Source: CAYRGQ01 sp964444885
Lineage (GTDB): Bacteria > Bacteroidota > Bacteroidia > Sphingobacteriales > Sphingobacteriaceae
Direction: 5' to 3'
NCBI GenBank assembly: GCA_964444885.1
Contig: CAYUIZ010000108.1
Coordinates: 1 to 10,193, forward strand
DNA: 10,193 nucleotides
Shown here: piece by piece, positions 6,666-10,193 of the stretch
Layout of the letters: every line of letters begins with the position of its first letter
Position numbering within the stretch: the first letter of the stretch is position 1
The notes under the pieces: generated by a model
Seen by the model: only the letters and a program-made list of their open reading frames with translations
The model's database searches: none
Told to the model about the DNA's origin: nothing
Made by a program: the position numbers and the translations under genes

Positions 6666-7181
6666 TTATCGCCTGCTGTTTTTGTAGGTATGCAACGCCC
6701 GTTTCATCGATTTGCGGGCTACGTGTATCCGGGTCTTGACGGTACCGATGGGGATCTCCAGATGCTCGGATATTTCGTGGTACTTATACCCTTCGTAATA
6801 CATGCTAAACGGAACGCAATACTCGTCTGAAAGTTCGTCCATGGCTCTTTTGATATCTTCCATGACAAATTTGCCTTCCCCATCGTTACGGGTAGCGCTA
6901 TGCGCCAAATTAGCACTGGATATCTCTTCCGACTTCATGACGAGGGAACTTGTCTTGACAAAACGCCGGTAATTGTTAATGAAGGTGTTCTTCATGATGG
7001 TATACAGCCAGCCTTTCAGGTTGGTGCCTTCCTTAAATTTACCGAAGTAAGTAACCGCTTTTAGGACAGTGTCTTGTACTAAATCCTGTGCATCGTCCTG
7101 GTCGCGGGTGAAGTGTAGTGCATAAACGCGTAATGACTCGGTGTGCTGTACGACTAGTGTGTTGAATTCAAGTTTTGTCAT
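6666..7181 (-). CDS. ECF-type RNA polymerase sigma factor
   Basis: This 171-residue sigma-70 family protein has only regions 2 and 4, as ECF factors do. Region 2 spans about residues 12-75, with DQDDAQDLVQDTVLKA (27-42) for core binding and LKGWLYTIMKNTFINNYRR (55-73) for -10 recognition and melting. A linker of about 35 residues follows. Region 4 is at about 110-162 with DELSDEYCVPFSMYYEGYKYHEISEHL and the recognition helix in IPIGTVKTRIHVARK (143-157). No FecR-like or zinc-binding anti-sigma gene follows; the next gene is the cytochrome b5-like protein. This suggests control other than a co-encoded anti-sigma. No TTTG/TAnnTTTG promoter was found in the 211 bp upstream, so it may be read by a different or its own holoenzyme. 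The start ATG is preceded by GTAAAGAG. Confidence 0.93.
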   Translation of the reverse strand: MTKLEFNTLVVQHTESLRVYALHFTRDQDDAQDLVQDTVLKAVTYFGKFKEGTNLKGWLYTIMKNTFINNYRRFVKTSSLVMKSEEISSANLAHSATRNDGEGKFVMEDIKRAMDELSDEYCVPFSMYYEGYKYHEISEHLEIPIGTVKTRIHVARKSMKRALHTYKNSRR

Positions 7182-7250
7182 CTCTTTACGGTTTAAGAGT
7201 TTTGTGACATTTGCCCCAAAACAGGTGAAACAATGTTGTCGTGGCGGGTA

Positions 7251-7280
7251 CGGTTTATTTAGGTAAACTATTACAAACCG
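7251..7280. promoter_or_regulatory. Inverted repeat upstream of the sigma-factor gene
   Basis: CGGTTT (7251-7256) pairs with AAACCG (7275-7280); an inner pair GTTTA/TAAAC lies within it. GGG at 7246-7248 and CCC at 7281-7283 can extend it across a 2-nt bulge. It lies 70-100 bp upstream of the sigma-factor ATG and is a candidate operator or alternative-promoter region. Assignment is by position only. Confidence 0.3.
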
Positions 7281-7325
7281 CCCCCACTAGGGTTAAATTC
7301 GTAGTAGGATGTCTACAAGTATCGT

Positions 7326-7378
7326 GCTAAAACTGCCGTGCCGCTTTGCGGGGTTAGCCCGTCGACCGTATTTTTAGC
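7326..7378 (-). terminator. Hairpin downstream of murB, possible terminator
   Basis: GCTAAAA (7326-7332) and TTTTAGC (7372-7378) form a perfect 7-bp pair. The interior is GC-rich and can form CCGC/GCGG (7341-7344 with 7348-7351) or CGGG/CCCG (7349-7352 with 7358-7361), which exclude each other. It begins 15 nt after the murB stop in the murB reading direction, and the A/T arm would give a U-rich 3' side. It may act as a murB terminator. Other parts of 7182-7392 hold only the inverted repeat at 7251-7280. Confidence 0.4.
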
Positions 7379-7392
7379 GGACTGGTTTACAA

Positions 7393-8415
7393 TTAAATAA
7401 TATTGACTTCGCGCTCGAGGGTCACGTCAAATCGTTCTTTCACGTCCGCAATTATCTTTTCTGAAAAATCATAAACTTCTGATCCTGAGGCGTTTTTGTA
7501 ATTAACCAGAACGAGTGCCTGATTCTTCCATGTGCCGGTGCCACCCACCTGCTTGCCCTTCCATCCGCCACGTTCAATCAGCCAGCCGGCCGCAAGTTTA
7601 ATTTTTTTGCCGTCTACCGGAAACGACACGATATCTGTATGTTTTTCTTTTATCCGTTCAAAATCTTGGACACTCACAATCGGATTTTTAAAGAATGAAC
7701 CCGAGTTGCCAATGGTGGAAGGATCCGGCAATTTGCTGACGCGAATAGCCGACACAACCTCAGCCACATCGCGGATGGAAGGCGTGGAAATGCCTCTAGC
7801 GGCCAATTCCGCTTGTATTGCGCCGTACGAGGTGTTGATGTGCGGCACCAAGGACAGGCGCAGTGATACCTGCGTAATAATGTATTTGCCGCGCTCGGCG
7901 GGCTGCTTAAAAAAGCTATCCCGGTAGGAAAAAGCGCACGCTTCTTTGTCAAACGTAGTGATTTCCCCAGTTTGGGTATTAAATACACGGCACTCGTGGA
8001 ACACGTCCATCAACTCCGTGCCGTACGCCCCAATATTCTGTATCGGTGCCGCGCCCACACGTCCCGGTATCAAGGCCATGTTTTCGATCCCGGCAAAGCC
8101 ATGGTCTACGCAGTGCCATACCAGATCATTCCAGACCACGCCAGCACCTGCCGTCACGATCACTTCGTCGCCCGCCGCCGTATGGGTGACGCCCGGAATG
8201 TTCACATGCACGACGAGCCCGTCGAAGTCGCGGGTGAAGAGGATATTGCTTCCTCCGCCCAAAACCAGAAATGGCGTTCGTGAAAACGCGCCATCGTGGT
8301 AGAGCGCGTTCAGCTCGGCCTCCGCGCTTACGCTAACGTAGGCGGCAGCCCGTGCGGGTACGCCAAACGTGTTGTAAGCTTGCAATTGGAAGTCGGTTTC
8401 GAATGTCAGTTCCAT
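7393..8415 (-). CDS. murB: UDP-N-acetylenolpyruvoylglucosamine reductase (MurB, type I)
   Basis: MurB is a cytoplasmic FAD enzyme that uses NADPH to reduce UDP-GlcNAc-enolpyruvate to UDP-MurNAc, the second committed step of peptidoglycan precursor synthesis. The 340-residue length and the ending match E. coli-type (type I) MurB. FAD-binding segments include NTFGVPARA (15-23), LVLGGGSNILF (50-60) and MALIPGRVGAAPIQNIGAYG (113-132). Catalytic residues correspond to E. coli R159, S229 and E325: R165 in SYRDSFFK, S240 in GNSGSFFKNP and E336 in LEREV. LAAGWLIERGGWKGKQVG (274-291) is also typical. The ATG at 8415 begins shortly before the first conserved segment. The gene stands alone on its strand, away from other mur genes, and is divergent from the TetR-family gene across 117 bp. 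Confidence 0.97.
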   Translation of the reverse strand: MELTFETDFQLQAYNTFGVPARAAAYVSVSAEAELNALYHDGAFSRTPFLVLGGGSNILFTRDFDGLVVHVNIPGVTHTAAGDEVIVTAGAGVVWNDLVWHCVDHGFAGIENMALIPGRVGAAPIQNIGAYGTELMDVFHECRVFNTQTGEITTFDKEACAFSYRDSFFKQPAERGKYIITQVSLRLSLVPHINTSYGAIQAELAARGISTPSIRDVAEVVSAIRVSKLPDPSTIGNSGSFFKNPIVSVQDFERIKEKHTDIVSFPVDGKKIKLAAGWLIERGGWKGKQVGGTGTWKNQALVLVNYKNASGSEVYDFSEKIIADVKERFDVTLEREVNII

Positions 8416-8440
8416 GGAAATACGGGGGCTTTTTCGAGCG

Positions 8441-8472
8441 TTTGTGGGGAATAACTAGTATCTTAGCATTCG
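8441..8472 (+). promoter_or_regulatory. Weak candidate promoter for the TetR-family gene
   Basis: TTTG (8441-8444) is followed after 19 nt by TAgcattcg (8464-8472), which keeps the TA but departs from TAnnTTTG. If used, transcription would start near 8475 and give a leader of about 55 nt. It lies next to the minus-strand box at 8482-8489, so a repressor binding here could affect both directions. A small imperfect palindrome (AGCA-TTCGT-TGCT, 8466-8478) sits between them. Confidence 0.3.
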
Positions 8473-8481
8473 TTGCTTAGC

Positions 8482-8489
8482 CAAAGATA
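8482..8489 (-). promoter_or_regulatory. -7 box of a candidate murB promoter
   Basis: Read on the minus strand this is TATCTTTG, a full match to TAnnTTTG. The position 19-22 nt upstream lacks a clear TTTG (the best is TTTC), so only half of the promoter is convincing. It would give murB a leader of roughly 60-65 nt. Confidence 0.4.
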
Positions 8490-8532
8490 GTGGATTGGTC
8501 TGAGAGGTGCTGAAAAATTAACAAAAACACGC

Positions 8533-9165
8533 ATGCCAAAGGCGGAAAAGAAACGACAGGAAATACTGGATGCGGCAATCTATCGGTTTTCCCATTTGGG
8601 CGTGGCTAAAACCACGATGGCCGAAATTGCGGCCGATCTGTCGATTTCCAAAGCTTCCCTGTACTATTACTATGCCGACCGAAACAGCCTCTTTGCTGCG
8701 GTCTTTGAGCGTATTACCGGTGACGTGGCTGCGAATATCAATGCACAGATTGCGCAGGGGCTGGGCACAGACCCCTATAAAGCCATGGAATACGTGCTCG
8801 ATACGCGGATTGCTTTCCTCACCAAGCATTATAAACTCTTGGCAGGTCTCCAGGCCTACCGCAACGAGTTTCCGGAGGCGATCCAGGAAGCGATCAACCA
8901 CGGGCGAGAGCAGGAGCTGTCAATTATCCGCCGGATTTTAGCCGCAGCGACCGAAAACGGCACGTTGCGTATTGAAAATATCGAGGAAACAACCAATATG
9001 TTTTTCTATGCGATTGTGGGTATGCGCTTCGCCGTTCTACAGATGGCAAAGATTGAATTTTTTCCTACCCAAGAGGAATTCGACCGGATTCTTGTCTTGC
9101 AAAAAAAGCTCGTCGTCATCATGCTTGATGGCTTAGCCACCGCACCGAAATCCGCGAAGCGCTAA
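8533..9165 (+). CDS. TetR-family transcriptional regulator
   Basis: This 210-residue protein is a dimeric DNA-binding regulator, usually a repressor released by a small ligand. The N-terminal domain is clear: KKRQEILDAAIYRFSHLGVAKTTMAEIAADLSISKASLYYYYADRNSLFAAVF (about 6-58), with the helix-turn-helix at about 27-48 and the usual SLYYYY...R.SL recognition-helix end. The C-terminal two-thirds is the variable ligand-binding and dimerisation domain and gives no ligand clue. It diverges from murB across 117 bp and overlaps the stop codon of the convergent YpdA-like reductase gene. TetR regulators often act on their own promoter or a neighbour's, so self-control or control of murB is possible. No strong operator palindrome is visible in the gap, so targets are unknown. 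Confidence 0.92.
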   Translation: MPKAEKKRQEILDAAIYRFSHLGVAKTTMAEIAADLSISKASLYYYYADRNSLFAAVFERITGDVAANINAQIAQGLGTDPYKAMEYVLDTRIAFLTKHYKLLAGLQAYRNEFPEAIQEAINHGREQELSIIRRILAAATENGTLRIENIEETTNMFFYAIVGMRFAVLQMAKIEFFPTQEEFDRILVLQKKLVVIMLDGLATAPKSAKR

Positions 9166-10154
9166 CCCGGCGCGTTTTTCTTCGAACGGATATGCCCAAT
9201 GATTTGCTCGGCGTGTATGCGGGAGTTTTCGATAAACCACAAATGCGTGTTCATCCCACCACACACGACACCGGCGAGATACAGCCCCGGAATGTTGGTT
9301 TCCATACTGTCCGCGTTGTGGACCGGCACGCGGGTGCCATCATCGGCCAGTCGTATCCCAATACGTTCGAGAAAGCTGAAGTTAGGCTGGTATCCCGTCA
9401 GCGCCAGCACGAAATCGTTGGGTAGGGTGATGTCGCCTTCCGGCGTTCGCACGTCCACTTCCCCATCCCGGATGGCCGTCAGATGGCTGCGGTAGTACGC
9501 CTTTATTTCCCCGGCCGCTATACGGTTCTCAATATCCGGCCGTACCCAGTATTTTACCCGGGGGCCGATGCCTTCGCCCCGAATCACCAGTGTCACCTCG
9601 GCGCCTTTGCGAAACGTTTCCAGCGCCGCGTCGATCGATGAATTGCTGGCGCCCACCACCACCACGCGCTGGGCAGCATAATAATGCGGATCTTGGTAGT
9701 AATGGCTTACCTGAGGGCGTGTTTCACCGGGGATGTCCAGCATGCAGGGGTCGTCGTAAAAACCGGTGGCAACGATTACGTGTCTGGCCCGGTAATTCGC
9801 TTTCGTGGTTTGCACACGGAAAACGCCGTCCTCACGGCGCACGTCAGTCACCTCTTCAAAAAGACGGGTGTGCAGGTCGAACTGCTGGCGAACCCGCCGG
9901 TAGTATTCCAGTGCTTCGGCCCGCTTGGGCTTCGGATTTGTGGATACGAAGGGAATGCCGCCGATTTCCAGACGCTCAGACGTTGAGAAGAACGTCATCG
10001 TCCGCGGGTAGTTATATAGGGAGTTGGCCAAGCAGCCTTTTTCGATGATGACGTAGGAGAGGCCCGCTTTGGCGGCTTGGATGCCACACGCCAGGCCGAT
10101 AGGACCACCCCCGATAATCAGCACGTCATAGGGCAGGGAGGACGATATATTCAT
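9162..10154 (-). CDS. ypdA: YpdA-family FAD/NAD(P)-dependent oxidoreductase (putative bacillithiol disulfide reductase)
   Basis: The 330-residue flavoprotein has two Rossmann motifs: FAD-binding VLIIGGGPIGLACG (11-24) and NAD(P)H-binding VVVVGASNSSIDAA (164-177). It also has the TGYQPNFSFL (253-262) and NIPGLYLAGVVCGG (287-300) segments of two-dinucleotide-binding reductases. The pattern RTMTFFSTSERLEIGGIPF (51-69) and the end GGMNTHLWFIENSRIHAEQI fit the YpdA family, which in Firmicutes reduces bacillithiol disulfide. Firmicutes YpdA has a conserved Cys in GGGPCG; here that position is I19, with C23 nearby, so the mechanism or substrate may differ. It lacks the CxxC of thioredoxin reductases. 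The promoter is close to the ATG (see 10162-10193). No bacillithiol synthesis gene is in the window. The gene meets the TetR gene tail to tail with overlapping stops. Confidence 0.85.
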   Translation of the reverse strand: MNISSSLPYDVLIIGGGPIGLACGIQAAKAGLSYVIIEKGCLANSLYNYPRTMTFFSTSERLEIGGIPFVSTNPKPKRAEALEYYRRVRQQFDLHTRLFEEVTDVRREDGVFRVQTTKANYRARHVIVATGFYDDPCMLDIPGETRPQVSHYYQDPHYYAAQRVVVVGASNSSIDAALETFRKGAEVTLVIRGEGIGPRVKYWVRPDIENRIAAGEIKAYYRSHLTAIRDGEVDVRTPEGDITLPNDFVLALTGYQPNFSFLERIGIRLADDGTRVPVHNADSMETNIPGLYLAGVVCGGMNTHLWFIENSRIHAEQIIGHIRSKKNAPG

Positions 10155-10161
10155 ATACCTA

Positions 10162-10193
10162 CAAAGTTACGGTGCATTGCACGCAAAAACAAA
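10162..10193 (-). promoter_or_regulatory. Bacteroidota-type promoter directly at the ypdA start
   Basis: On the minus strand TTTG (10193-10190) is followed after 20 nt by TAACTTTG (10169-10162), a full match to TTTG-N19-21-TAnnTTTG. Only 7 nt (TAGGTAT) separate the box from the ATG at 10154. Transcription should therefore start within about 4 nt of the start codon, giving a nearly leaderless mRNA. The upstream box runs to the window edge, so its flank cannot be seen. Confidence 0.65.

Noticed and set aside
9590..10048. 152-codon plus-strand frame inside the reductase gene
   Set aside because: It is Arg/Pro-rich, antisense to conserved NAD(P)- and FAD-binding segments and has no family likeness.

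Overview
The window reads as a stretch of chromosome from a member of the Bacteroidota with roughly balanced base composition, most plausibly of the Sphingobacteriales type (inference). Three things point there. Two clear promoters carry the Bacteroidota-type pair TTTG / TAnnTTTG with 19-20 nt spacing (5330-5360 plus; 10162-10193 minus). Most genes lack a Shine-Dalgarno sequence. The protein variants (YpdA-type flavoprotein, short ECF sigma factor, two-domain SppA, 283-residue HMG-CoA lyase) are of the kind found in this phylum.

Left part, plus strand: a membrane-anchored nucleotide-sugar 4,6-dehydratase of the WbpM/PglF/CapD type (229-2181), preceded by an inverted repeat. A roughly 490-bp gap follows. 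It is not featureless: it holds two short inverted-repeat-bounded modules lying head to tail (2214-2356 and 2368-2485), each flanked by a 9-bp direct repeat derived from one target sequence, so that ACACCTA occurs three times. The best reading is two successive insertions of small non-coding (MITE-like) elements at the same site. After the gap come signal peptide peptidase SppA (2672-4429) and, 7 nt later, HMG-CoA lyase (4437-5288).

Middle: a PfkB-family sugar or nucleoside kinase (5434-6354) with its own promoter and a palindrome in its leader. It converges on a minus-strand pair consisting of an ECF sigma factor (7181 to 6666) and a 79-residue cytochrome b5-like heme protein (6649 to 6410) 16 nt downstream. 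A 211-bp gap with several inverted repeats separates them from murB.

Right part: murB (minus, 8415 to 7393) and a TetR-family repressor (plus, 8533-9165) diverge from a 117-bp gap with candidate promoters on both strands. The TetR gene and a YpdA-like FAD/NAD(P) reductase (minus, 10154 to 9162) meet tail to tail with overlapping stop codons. The reductase promoter sits so close to its ATG that the mRNA should be nearly leaderless.

Most genes are housekeeping or envelope functions (surface glycan synthesis, peptidoglycan synthesis, membrane protein turnover, leucine catabolism, thiol redox). The accessory signal is the double insertion at 2205-2494. I saw no CRISPR array, tRNA, rRNA or transposase gene.
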